DNA from: Flavobacterium geliluteum
GTDB taxonomy: Bacteria; Bacteroidota; Bacteroidia; Flavobacteriales; Flavobacteriaceae
DNA: 64,000 nt
Assembly: GCF_017948595.1 (NCBI RefSeq)
Contig: NZ_JAGFBV010000009.1
Location: forward strand, 62,001-126,000
Reading direction: 5' to 3'
Each line of letters opens with the position of its first letter. The first letter of the stretch is position 1. Positions 43,225 to 52,600 of this stretch are shown here, one piece after another. Below the pieces are notes generated by a model that had not been told where the DNA came from, did not search any database, and was given only the letters and a program-made list of their open reading frames with translations. The position numbers were made by a program, and so were the translations under genes.

Positions 43225-43993
43225 TTTGCGCTTGATTTACAAAGATTTCTGAATGATCTAAACGAGTTGTCAAAAACTGCAAATAGATATTTCGCAAAGC
43301 CTCGGGAGATTCATCGGTATCCTCCCACTCCAGCCATTCTAGCGGGATCGTATTGACAATTGCTTCCAATGCTTCAGCAGTCAGAAGTTTTTTAAACTCA
43401 GCATCAACTTCTTGCAAAAGTGACGCCTGTGGCAATAAAACATGGTCTTTCATAAGAGCAAAAGGACTTTTTGCATGTTGCTCCCAGTTGTTCCAGGAAT
43501 GATGAAAATAGAGACAAGCTCCATGATCGATCAGCCATAATTCTTTGTGCCAGATCAGCATATTGGTATTTTTGAAAGTTCTGTCTACGTTTGTAATATA
43601 AGCATCTAACCACACTATTTGCGAAGCAAGTTTGGCATCAACGGTAGTCACAACGGGATCAAAAGTGATGGCACCAGACAAAAAATGAAGTGCCAGATTG
43701 AGTCCCTGACTGCCTTGTAGCAAATCTTGAATTTCTTCGTCGGCTTCGGTTCTTCCAAAGGCTTCATCGAGATTTGCAAAAACCAATTCGGGCAATTGAA
43801 GTTGCAATGCTTTGGCTATTTGACCACCCACCAGTTCTGCAATCAGGGCTTTTACACCGTGACCCGCCCCTCTGAATTTTAAGACATATTTAAAATCGTC
43901 ATCGGCTTCTGCCAAAGCTGGTAAAGAACCTCCTTCTCGCAAAGGAGTAATGTAACGCGTTACGTTTACGGTTCTGAGATCGAAGTTTTTCAT
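43214..43993 (-). CDS. HipA-like kinase family protein
   Basis: 259 residues. Kinase-fold landmarks of the HipA-like (HipA_2) family: REGGSLPALAEADDDFKYVLKFRGAGHG with K39 as the likely ATP-binding lysine, then VWLDAYITNVDRTFKNTNMLIW (D130, D137, N142/N144, catalytic loop) and LWLIDHGACLYF (D156, metal-binding Asp). It lacks the N-terminal subdomain of true HipA toxins, and no HipB-type HTH antitoxin gene lies beside it, so a HipBA toxin-antitoxin reading is not supported. It overlaps a DUF3037 gene by 11 nt. A consensus promoter (43998-44028) ends only 4 nt before the ATG. Confidence 0.88.
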   Translation of the reverse strand: MKNFDLRTVNVTRYITPLREGGSLPALAEADDDFKYVLKFRGAGHGVKALIAELVGGQIAKALQLQLPELVFANLDEAFGRTEADEEIQDLLQGSQGLNLALHFLSGAITFDPVVTTVDAKLASQIVWLDAYITNVDRTFKNTNMLIWHKELWLIDHGACLYFHHSWNNWEQHAKSPFALMKDHVLLPQASLLQEVDAEFKKLLTAEALEAIVNTIPLEWLEWEDTDESPEALRNIYLQFLTTRLDHSEIFVNQAQNAR

Positions 43994-43997
43994 AATA

Positions 43998-44028
43998 CAA
44001 ATCTACAATTTTGTTTATTGAACCGCAA
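43998..44028 (-). promoter_or_regulatory. Promoter of the HipA-like kinase/DUF3037 pair
   Basis: On the minus strand TTG (44028-44026), 20 nt, TAGATTTG (44005-43998). The -7 box ends 4 nt before the ATG (43993), so the transcript should have no leader or almost none. Confidence 0.6.
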
Positions 44029-44070
44029 AGGTCAAAAGGTTTTCCGCAATTCTTAACGAACTCCTTTGCG
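44024..44070. repeat. CGCAAAGG inverted repeat
   Basis: CGCAAAGG (44024-44031) faces CCTTTGCG (44063-44070) in the 83-nt gap between nnrD and the kinase gene. It is the same word family as the patch at 18416-18451. Confidence 0.55.
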
Positions 44071-44076
44071 ATTAAA

Positions 44077-44925
44077 TTATTTCTCTAAACTTAAAAACGC
44101 TTTTCCTAAATTCGCAATAATATCAGATGCTGTAAAAGATTGATAACCTGTTTCTGGCAGCGCAATATCTGCTGTTAATCCGTGGAGGAAAACACCAAGT
44201 TGGGCTGCATGTAGCGGTTCGTAACCTTGCGCTAATAAACTTGTGATGATACCCGTAAGGACATCACCGCTTCCTGCTGTTGCCAAAGCGGCGTTTCCGG
44301 TTGTATTTTGGTAAATTGTATTTTTAAAAACAATGTGGGTTGGAGCGCCTTTCATGACCATGATTACGTTGTACTTTTCTGAAAAAGCAATTGTGTTTTC
44401 AAACTTTTCAGTCTCCGATTGCCATTTGCCTATTAACCGTTCGAGTTCTTTCGGATGCGGTGTCAAAATACTATTTGGAGGCAATAACCCTAACCAAGAT
44501 GGGTTTTGCGCCAAAATATTGAGGGCATCTGCATCGATCACCAAAGGCAAAATGTTATTTTCTAGAAATTTGAATACTGCTTTTTGAGTAGCTTGCTCCT
44601 GCCCTAATCCCGGACCAATTCCGATTGACTGAGGAATTACTGGAAGTTGAATATCGGTAATGAAATTAGAATTTGCATCGGTCACGACCATCACTTCGGC
44701 AATAGCCATTTGCAGGATTTCATAGCCACATTTGGGCACAAAAGTAGTGACGAGACCGCAGCCCGATTTTAAAGCGGCTTTAGAACTTAGAACCGCTGCT
44801 CCTATTTTGCCATAACTCCCCGCAATAATCACCACATGTCCCTGAATTCCTTTGTGTGTAACAGGATTTACTGGTTTGTAAATCTTTAGTATCTCTTGTT
44901 TTGTGATGGGAATTGGAATTATCAT
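44077..44925 (-). CDS. nnrD: ADP/ATP-dependent NAD(P)H-hydrate dehydratase
   Basis: 282 residues, ribokinase-like fold (carbohydrate kinase PF01256 type). Motifs: [59 protein letters not shown], and [24 protein letters not shown]. It repairs hydrated NADH and NADPH. In many bacteria NnrD is fused to the epimerase NnrE; here only the NnrD part is present. It is followed by nothing in operon on the minus strand except the kinase pair 83 nt away. Confidence 0.94.
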   Translation of the reverse strand: MIIPIPITKQEILKIYKPVNPVTHKGIQGHVVIIAGSYGKIGAAVLSSKAALKSGCGLVTTFVPKCGYEILQMAIAEVMVVTDANSNFITDIQLPVIPQSIGIGPGLGQEQATQKAVFKFLENNILPLVIDADALNILAQNPSWLGLLPPNSILTPHPKELERLIGKWQSETEKFENTIAFSEKYNVIMVMKGAPTHIVFKNTIYQNTTGNAALATAGSGDVLTGIITSLLAQGYEPLHAAQLGVFLHGLTADIALPETGYQSFTASDIIANLGKAFLSLEK

Positions 44926-44990
44926 TTGGAATACAATTTTCCTTAAATTTACGTAATTTTCTTTGAAAAGCCGACTATTACTTGATTATC

Positions 44991-45082
44991 GAGATGCCCT
45001 AGCCCTGATAAAAACGGCATCCTTTTTGTTTTTTCTTTAAAAACAAAAAGATATAGTGAATAGCAGGAAATAGCTCCTCATC
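44991..45082. repeat. 92-bp hairpin element with conserved ends
   Basis: A central perfect stem CTTTTTGTTTTT (45022-45033) / AAAAACAAAAAG (45039-45050), loop of five. The outer parts are GAGATGCCCTAGCCCTGATA (44991-45010) and TAGCAGGAAATAGCTCCTCA (45061-45080), which pair partly (CCCTG/CAGG, GAG/CTC). I recall elements with CCCTAGCCCTGAT...AGCGGGAxxTAGCTCC ends around variable hairpins in many flavobacterial intergenic regions. Its role (REP-like element, RNA or terminator) is unknown. It lies in the divergent gap between nnrD and gcvT. Confidence 0.7.
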
Positions 45083-45129
45083 TTTGCGATTTTTATAATT
45101 TATACTGCTTATTTTCGATATTTTTTGAA

Positions 45130-45137
45130 TAAATTTG
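45130..45137 (+). promoter_or_regulatory. Candidate -7 element of gcvT
   Basis: TAAATTTG matches TAnnTTTG, 25 nt before the ATG at 45163. No TTG at the usual distance. Confidence 0.45.
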
Positions 45138-45162
45138 CGTCACAATTTTATAAAACAACACA

Positions 45163-46245
45163 ATGAAAAATACTGCGCTAACGCACATACATGAGGGTTT
45201 GGGAGCAAAAATGCTTCCGTTTGCTGGTTATAACATGCCGATTACTTACGAAGGCGTGAATGCTGAACACGAAACGGTTCGTAACAGTGTGGGCGTTTTT
45301 GACGTTTCGCACATGGGCGAATTTTTACTTTCGGGACCAAATGCCTTGGCTTTGATTCAGAAAGTAACTTCGAATGACGCTTCGACTTTGACCATTGGAA
45401 GAGCACAATATTCTTGTTTACCGAATAATGACGGCGGAATCGTAGATGATTTGATTGTTTATAAAATGAAGGAAGAGCAGTATTTACTAGTTGTAAATGC
45501 TTCGAATATTGAGAAAGACTGGAATTGGATTTCGGCTCACAACGATTTGGGTGTTGAGATGAAAAATCTTTCTGATGACTATTCTTTATTGGCTATTCAA
45601 GGTCCGAAAGCGGTTGAAGCAATGCAAAGTTTGTCTTCGATCGATTTGTCTGCCATCGCATATTATCATTTTGAAGTGGCTGATTTTGCCGGAATAGAAA
45701 ACGTAATCATCTCGGCTACAGGATATACTGGTTCGGGAGGTTTTGAAATTTATTGCCAAAATAGCGAAGCAGAACAAGTTTGGAACAAAGTTTTTGAAGC
45801 GGGCGCTGCCTACGGAATCAAACCAATAGGATTGGCGGCTCGTGATACTTTGCGTCTGGAAATGGGATTCTGTTTGTACGGAAACGATATTAATGATACT
45901 ACCTCTCCGCTGGAGGCTGGCTTGGGATGGATTACAAAATTCAACAAAGATTTTACCAATTCTGAGAGCCTGAAAAAACAAAAAGAAGAAGGTGTTACCA
46001 AAAAATTAGTAGCTTTTGAAATGCAAGAACGTGCAGTGCCAAGACATGATTACGAAATTGTAGATGCTTCCGGTGCTGTGATTGGAATTGTAACCTCGGG
46101 AACGATGTCACCTTCTATGAATAAAGGAATTGGTTTGGGATATGTTACCGTAAACAACAGTGCTCTTGACAGCGATATTTTTATCCGAATTAGGAAAAAT
46201 GATGTTCCTGCAAAAGTGGTAAAATTACCTTTTTATAAAAAATAA
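45163..46245 (+). CDS. gcvT: Aminomethyltransferase (glycine cleavage T protein)
   Basis: 360 residues, normal length. Signatures: [87 protein letters not shown] (the folate-binding Asp/Glu region) and [16 protein letters not shown]. It takes the aminomethyl group from the H protein and gives 5,10-methylene-THF and ammonia. gcvP and gcvH are not in the window. Terminator directly after. Confidence 0.97.
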   Translation: MKNTALTHIHEGLGAKMLPFAGYNMPITYEGVNAEHETVRNSVGVFDVSHMGEFLLSGPNALALIQKVTSNDASTLTIGRAQYSCLPNNDGGIVDDLIVYKMKEEQYLLVVNASNIEKDWNWISAHNDLGVEMKNLSDDYSLLAIQGPKAVEAMQSLSSIDLSAIAYYHFEVADFAGIENVIISATGYTGSGGFEIYCQNSEAEQVWNKVFEAGAAYGIKPIGLAARDTLRLEMGFCLYGNDINDTTSPLEAGLGWITKFNKDFTNSESLKKQKEEGVTKKLVAFEMQERAVPRHDYEIVDASGAVIGIVTSGTMSPSMNKGIGLGYVTVNNSALDSDIFIRIRKNDVPAKVVKLPFYKK

Positions 46246-46266
46246 ATTTTAGTATTGATCGATTAG

Positions 46267-46300
46267 AAATGCACTATTTTTAAAAGTAGTGCATTTTTTT
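46267..46300 (+). terminator. Terminator of gcvT
   Basis: AAATGCACTA (46267-46276) pairs with TAGTGCATTT (46287-46296); the 10-nt loop can add TTT/AAA pairs; a run of T residues follows. Confidence 0.88.
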
Positions 46301-46499
46301 TATCGTTTAAAATCTTTTTGTTTTCTGGTTTTTAAATTCAATTTTAGCATTACAAAAAAGTAGAAAGTATTTTTTATTGCTAAAAAATGATGTTTTTTTT
46401 ATTAAACCAAATCGTTTGTATGTAAGATTTTTTAGAAAAAATATAATGCTTGGTAAAATAAATTAGTGTAATTTTAATCTAAACGATGTTTTTCGATTT

Positions 46500-48530
46500 A
46501 TGAAAAAAATTTCTCTACTACTTTTGCTGACCTCAGGTGCCCTATTTAGTCAAAATAGCACCAAAACATGCGAAATATTAAATAAAATAAATTCGCTTAT
46601 CCAGTCAGAACACATTCAGCCTAAACCTGTAGATGATAGTTTATCTGCTTTTGTTTTTGACAATCTCATGAACGAATTAGATCCCGCACGAAACATCTTT
46701 TTTAAAAGTGAATACAAAGAACTCTCGCAAAAATACCGTCTGAATCTTGACGATTTAATTTTAAAAAACGATTGCAGTTTTCTTTCAGATATTGAAAAAA
46801 CATACCATAACGGATTGGAAAGAACCAAATCTGTTCTGGAAAAAATTAAAGTGCAGCCCATTGATTATAATTTAAAAGATACGATTCGGTTTTATAAGAA
46901 ATCATTTGATTTTTATGTAGAAAAAGAAAATCTGGAAAAAGTATGGACAAAAAAAATTCGCTATCAGATTCTGGATGATATTGCAGAATCGAGCGAGGAT
47001 CCAGATGAGGCTCAAACTAGCTTTAAATTGCTAGAAAGTACTTCTAAAGAAATGATTTTAACCAACGAAATTTGCAGAATCAACACACTTTTGGAAACCA
47101 AAAATACGCAGGAAGAAAAACTATATAATTTTTTCTGTATCTATTTTGATCCGCATACGGCCTACTTTAGCAATGATTCTAAATCAAGTTTTGTGGCTTC
47201 ATTATCCAAAGAACGCTTGTCACTTGGCATGAGCGTGAATCTGAATGAAAAGAACGAAATCATCATAGAAGAAATTGATCCGAATGGTCCCGCCTTTAAA
47301 ACGGGGAAAATAAAAAAAGGCGATCAGATCATATCTATTTCCAATCAAAAAGAAACGTTGCATGTTTCGTGTTCTTCGTTAGAGTCAATTTCGACCATGA
47401 TTTTATCCGAATCTAATAAAAATATTACGCTTACGCTAAAGCGAAATTCGGGTAAAAACTTTGAAGTATATATCGAAAAACAAGTAATGAAAGATGAAGA
47501 GAATTCGGTTTTTAGTTTTCTTATTGGTAAAGAAAATAAAATTGGTTACATAAAAATTCCGAGTTTTTACGCCGACTTAGATGGTAATTCTAGAAAAGGA
47601 TGTGCTGATGATGTGGCGCGCGAAGTATTAAAATTGGAAAGAGACCATATAAAAGGTCTGGTGATCGATTTGATTGATAATGGCGGTGGTTCTATGGAAG
47701 AAGCTATAAAATTAGCCGGAATGTTTGTAGACTACGGTCCGATCTCGATTGTTGTCGATAACAAACGTAATCAATCTATTATCAACGATCCCTACAAAGG
47801 TGTCATTTATAAAGGCCCAATAGTTATTTTAGTAAATAGCAATACGGCTTCTGCAAGCGAATTTTTTTCATCGATTTTGCAGGATTACAATCGCGCTTTG
47901 TTGCTTGGGAGCGGTACTTTGGGCAAAGCAACCATGCAAACCATTGTTTCGCTTGACGAAAATAAAAACACTGATTTCCTAAAAATTACTATCAATAAAT
48001 TTTATCGTGTTACGGGCAAAAGTCATCAAAAAACTGGGGTAACTCCCGATGTGATTCTCCCGGAATTTTACCAAAATATTTTCCAAAAAGAAAGTAATTT
48101 CAGTACTGCAATTCCTAATGACAGTTTGCCTCAACCTCTAAAATACAGACCGTATGTAAAGCGGGGCATTATTGATAAAGTAGCGCATAACAGTTCGGTG
48201 CGACTTGCCGATAATTATTATTTTAACAACATTAAAAAAATAAATCAAAAAATAGATGAGATGGTCAATACGCCAAAAGCAGAGATTCCGATGACTTTGG
48301 ATGCGGTTTTTGAACAGAAAAAAATCCGAAATAGTTTGTGGACAGAAATCAATACCCTTAATGAAGAAAACAACCCTTTGGACATTTACAACTCAACCGT
48401 AAATCAGTTTTTATTAGGCACCTACCCTTATGAGAAAGTGATGAATGAGTATCAAATTAACAGTGTGAAAACCAATCCTTATCTAAATGAAGCGGTAAAT
48501 ATTATTAATGAATTTAATGGTTTTAAGTAG
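46500..48530 (+). CDS. Exported S41 family tail-specific protease
   Basis: 676 residues with a signal peptide (about 1-17, ALFSQ). N-terminal TSP domain (about 25-200, with FDNLMNELDPARNIFFKSEY), PDZ domain (about 235-325, LGMSVNLNEKNEIIIEEIDPNGPAFKTGKIKKGDQIISI), then the S41 catalytic part with nucleophile Ser in NSNTASASEFFSSIL and the general-base Lys in GSGTLGKATMQT. A C-terminal helical region follows. It resembles E. coli Prc, which trims periplasmic proteins and controls peptidoglycan hydrolases. It lies between gcvT and yebC, and no partner lipoprotein (NlpI type) is adjacent. Confidence 0.92.
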   Translation: MKKISLLLLLTSGALFSQNSTKTCEILNKINSLIQSEHIQPKPVDDSLSAFVFDNLMNELDPARNIFFKSEYKELSQKYRLNLDDLILKNDCSFLSDIEKTYHNGLERTKSVLEKIKVQPIDYNLKDTIRFYKKSFDFYVEKENLEKVWTKKIRYQILDDIAESSEDPDEAQTSFKLLESTSKEMILTNEICRINTLLETKNTQEEKLYNFFCIYFDPHTAYFSNDSKSSFVASLSKERLSLGMSVNLNEKNEIIIEEIDPNGPAFKTGKIKKGDQIISISNQKETLHVSCSSLESISTMILSESNKNITLTLKRNSGKNFEVYIEKQVMKDEENSVFSFLIGKENKIGYIKIPSFYADLDGNSRKGCADDVAREVLKLERDHIKGLVIDLIDNGGGSMEEAIKLAGMFVDYGPISIVVDNKRNQSIINDPYKGVIYKGPIVILVNSNTASASEFFSSILQDYNRALLLGSGTLGKATMQTIVSLDENKNTDFLKITINKFYRVTGKSHQKTGVTPDVILPEFYQNIFQKESNFSTAIPNDSLPQPLKYRPYVKRGIIDKVAHNSSVRLADNYYFNNIKKINQKIDEMVNTPKAEIPMTLDAVFEQKKIRNSLWTEINTLNEENNPLDIYNSTVNQFLLGTYPYEKVMNEYQINSVKTNPYLNEAVNIINEFNGFK

Positions 48531-48540
48531 TTTCAGATAA

Positions 48541-48582
48541 AAAAACTTGAAACTTGAAACTTTTTAAACTTGAAATTTGAAA
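48541..48582. repeat. CTTGAAAC-word repeat after the protease gene
   Basis: The word ACTTGAAAC/ACTTGAAATT is repeated directly three times (48544, 48552, 48567). Shares its word with the inverted repeat between folP and the DUF1599 gene. Confidence 0.55.
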
Positions 48583-48613
48583 AACATAAATTAAAAAAGA
48601 ATAGAGATTGATT

Positions 48614-48643
48614 TTGGAAAAATAAGGAATAACCGTATTTTTG
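48614..48643 (+). promoter_or_regulatory. Promoter of yebC
   Basis: TTG (48614-48616), 19 nt, TATTTTTG (48636-48643): a full match to the Bacteroidetes consensus. Transcription near 48650, ATG at 48667. Confidence 0.75.
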
Positions 48644-48666
48644 CATCTCAAAATAAAAAATTAGTA

Positions 48667-49380
48667 ATGGGAAGAGCGTTCGAATTTAGAAAAGGAAGAA
48701 AAATGAAACGTTGGTCAGCTATGGCCAAAACATTTACCCGAATTGGTAAAGACATCGTTATGGCGGTTAAAGAAGGCGGTCCTAACCCTGATGCCAATTC
48801 TAGATTAAGAGCCGTAATACAAAACGCAAAAGCCGCCAACATGCCTAAGGACAATGTGGAACGCGCTATAAAAAATGCGAGTAATAAAGATACTGCCAAC
48901 TATAAAGAAATTTTGTTTGAAGGGTATGCGCCTCACGGAATCGCAATTTTGATTGAGACTGCATCGGACAATAATAATAGAACAGTTGCCAATATTCGCA
49001 GCTACTTTAATAAATGCAACGGAACAATGGGAACTCAGGGCTCGGTTGAGTTTATGTTTGATCATACTTGTAATTTTAGAATTGCAAAAGGAGAACTTGA
49101 TCCAGAGGAATTGGAGTTGGAACTAATTGATTTTGGTGCAGAAGAAGTTTTTGAAGATGAAGACGGAATTTTAATCTACGCCCCTTTTGGAAGCTTTGGT
49201 GCCTTGCAGAAAGAATTAGAAAATAGAGGTTTAGATATTTTATCTTCCGGTTTTGAGCGTATTCCGCAAATTACAAAAGAACTTACCGAGGCTCAAATCG
49301 CCGATGTTGAAAAACTAATCGAAAAAATAGAAGAAGATGATGACGTTATGAATGTTTATCATACAATGAAAGAAGAATAA
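48667..49380 (+). CDS. yebC: YebC/PmpR family (TACO1-like) protein
   Basis: 237 residues, the family length. It begins MGRAFEFRKGRKMKRWSAMAKTFTRIGKDI and has GGPNPDANSRLRAVIQNAKAANMPKDNVERAI, YEGYAPHG-like FEGYAPHGIAILIE and EFMFDHTCNF. The family is annotated as transcription regulators, but members also affect translation of proline-rich stretches. Own promoter and terminator; directly upstream of the sprB-type operon. Confidence 0.96.
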   Translation: MGRAFEFRKGRKMKRWSAMAKTFTRIGKDIVMAVKEGGPNPDANSRLRAVIQNAKAANMPKDNVERAIKNASNKDTANYKEILFEGYAPHGIAILIETASDNNNRTVANIRSYFNKCNGTMGTQGSVEFMFDHTCNFRIAKGELDPEELELELIDFGAEEVFEDEDGILIYAPFGSFGALQKELENRGLDILSSGFERIPQITKELTEAQIADVEKLIEKIEEDDDVMNVYHTMKEE

Positions 49381-49403
49381 CATTTTTGTTTTTTTATACC
49401 CAC

Positions 49404-49436
49404 AAAAGCTCTGAATTTTTTCAGGGCTTTTTTTGT
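49404..49436 (+). terminator. Terminator of yebC
   Basis: AAAAGCTCTGAA (49404-49415) pairs with TTCAGGGCTTTT (49420-49431) with one G-T pair, followed by more T residues. Confidence 0.85.
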
Positions 49437-49556
49437 TTTATGATTTGATTGAGATTTTTTAGCACAAAAACTACTTGAAATGGCAGTAAATAAAAACATG
49501 TTAAAAAATATTTAAAAAACTTTTTTTAACATGTCTTATTCCTGTTAAATAAATTA

Positions 49557-49564
49557 TATATTTG
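49557..49564 (+). promoter_or_regulatory. Candidate -7 element of the sprB-type operon
   Basis: TATATTTG matches TAnnTTTG and lies 93 nt before the TTG start at 49650. No TTG at 17-23 nt upstream. It is the only good match between the yebC terminator and the first gene. Confidence 0.45.
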
Positions 49565-49649
49565 AACGCCATTAACAAATTCTACATATAAAAAATAGGT
49601 TTTTTCTTAAATTCTATTGTTTTATTTTAGAAACTTAACAAGTCTAAAA

Positions 49650-52600
49650 TTGAAAAAAACTACTCTTCAGTTACGCTCTTTTCTATACTCTATTATTTTA
49701 TTTTCGCTGAGTTTAAATTGTTTTTCAAGTACTTATACCGATACGATAAGCAATTCAAAAAAAACTTTAGCAGTTAAAAATGTTCTTTCTAAGGATCATA
49801 TTTCCTCAGAAAAAAAATCCTTTGTTTATACGCAAAATTCAGAAAGTGAATTTACAGATGAATATTTAAGAAAGAATTTTCCTGTTAGTAGCCAGACTGG
49901 TGACGATTTAAAAACTGCAATGGCAACTTGTCTTAAAATTGACGAGAGTGGTAATCTAACAGATGTATTAGAACCTAAAAAATTGTCGATGTTACCACTT
50001 GGTATCAAAAAGACAATTGGTGGTATCCAATATTTATTAGGAATAAGTAATGCCAAATTTACACCTGAATATACCGAACTTACGGCTTTTGTTAGAATCA
50101 TCATACCACAACACGGTGCAGACGGAAAACCAAAAGAATTATTTTTTGGAGCCAACAATATTAGATTATCCCACAAAGGAGGTTTAGTTGGCGATACCAA
50201 TTTGGTTTTATTAGGCGACGTACCTATCAAAATTAACGGTGAAAACTTACTATTGATTCTGAAGGGCGGAATGGATATGAAGACTGGAATCGTTAAAAAC
50301 GAAACATACGTAACTATTGATTGTAACGGTTTTAAAGAACTTGGAATAAGTGCTGAAGTACAATTTTCAAGAAAACTTTTAGAACCTGTAGACAATAATT
50401 ATGTTGCTGTAGCAGAACCCGCTCTTGTTAAAGGGACGTTTAAAACTGTAGTTTCTAATTGGAATGACATTTTAATCGAAATATCATTGCCAAAATTTCA
50501 ATTAACTTCTAAAAAAGGCTTCTGCTTTGAATTAAACACAGCCGTAATTGATTTTAGTGATTTACGAAATTCTACAAGTGTAAAATGGCCTCCAAATTAT
50601 GCAAGTAAATATTTGGTTCCCGGAAACGAAAATTTGTGGCGTGGTCTTTATGTACAATCTCTTAAAATAGTTTTACCTGAGGAATTTAAGAAAAAACAAA
50701 GTAAGGAAAGAATTCGATTTGAAGCAACAAATCTACTGATAGATCGTATGGGGGTCTCTGGAACGTTTTCAGGTACTAACCTAATAGGAATTGATGAGGG
50801 AAATGCGTCTGGATGGCAAATGTCTCTTAACAGTGTGAGTATAACATTAGTTGCGAATTCTTTGACTGCTGCCAGTTTTGGCGGTGATATTCTTTTACCT
50901 GTTTCTGATAAATCAGAAAAATGTAATGGCGGCACAAGGTCTGAATTAGCTTATAAAGGATTGATAGACCCTGTTAATAATGAGTACTTATTAAATGCCC
51001 AGGTTACAAACGGCATCTGTTTTCAGGCGTTTAAAGCCCAAGCTGTTATCGAAAAAAACTCTTATGTCGAATTAAAAGTAAAAGATGGCAATTTTCTCCC
51101 AAAAGCAGTTCTATACGGTACTTTATCATTAAATGCCAGCAACAAACCTATAACTGCAGCAGAAGCAATTGCATTAGAAAAAACGGACTCTGGAAATGGA
51201 AGTTCCGCCACAGGAGAGAAAAAAGAAACGGTATCCTTTAAAGGGGTGATTTTTCAAAATCTAATGCTGCAGACCGTATCTCCCTATATTAGTGCAGATT
51301 ATTTTGGGTATAAAAATGTGCAAAATGATGGCTCTACTGTTAGTAATTTCCCAGTTACTATCAATGAAATTGCTTTAATGACCACTCCAGAAAGTGCCAG
51401 CCTAAAGGTTGATCTTGCCATTAATATGATGGAAAATCAATTTAATGGCCAGACTAAATTTTACGTAGTTGGAAAATTTGGCAAGGATGAAGGAATTCAG
51501 AAATGGAAGTATGATCATCTTAAATTTGAACAAATTTCGATTGGAGCAGATTTAGGTGGAATGAAATTAAAGGGAAGCATTACCATAATGGATAATGATC
51601 CCGTTTATGGAAAAGGCTTCAAAGGAATGTTAAGCTGCGACTTCACAGGTGGGATAAAAGTAGAAGCCAATGCTATTTTTGGGTCTATCGGTTTTAGATA
51701 CTGGTACGTTGACGCAATGGTAGATGGTCTAAACATACCAGCGGGTGCCATTACTTTTAAAGGTTTTGGTGGAGGTGCTTATTATCGAATGAAAAAAGAT
51801 GGTTTTAGTAACCGATTTACAGCTTCAGGGTCTAATTATGTTCCTGATATCGACTCTGGTCTTGGTGTAAAAGCCATGATTAAATTTGCAGGAACCGCTA
51901 CCGCCGATGCTTTTTGGGGTGGTGCCGGTTTCGAAATCGCCTTTAACGGTAGAGGAGGTATAAACCGAATTAGCATCTACGGTGAGGGTCACGTTATGCA
52001 GCCTTTTGAAATCCCTGGCGCAGCCGAATTAACGGATGCTTTGAAAACAGTGACAGAAAATGAATCTTTAATGGGTAAGATAGCCGTAGAAGCTTTAAAA
52101 ACATCTAATTTATCAAAAGCTGCCGCACAGTTATACCCTAATGATGTGGAAGCCTCTATGGGTATTAATGCTTTTGCTGCTATAGAATATGACTTTAGAG
52201 CTAAAACATTACACGGTTCATTCGATTTATATATCGCTACTCCTGGTGGTTTTATTCAGGGTCGTGCCTCAGGAAACAGAGCTGGATGGGCTGTTTTACA
52301 TTTTGGTCCAGATAAATGGTATGTACGCGCGGGTACACCTACTGATAGATTAGGAATTAAACTAGCAATCGGCTCTCTTGAAGTAGAAGCCGGTGGTTAT
52401 TTTATGATGGGAGATGATATTCCTGGAAGTCCACCACCACCGGACATTGTAGCGCAATTACTTGGTGTTGATGTTGCAACTCTTGATTACATGCGAGATG
52501 AAAATAGTGTCGCATCTGGTAAAGGTTTTGCTTTTGGCTCAGATTTTAGCCTAAAAACAGGAGATTTAAGTTTCTTAATGTTTTATGCCAATTTTCAGGC

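Noticed and set aside
43214..43993. HipBA toxin-antitoxin system
   Set aside because: The kinase lacks the HipA N-terminal part and there is no HTH antitoxin gene; the partner is DUF3037.
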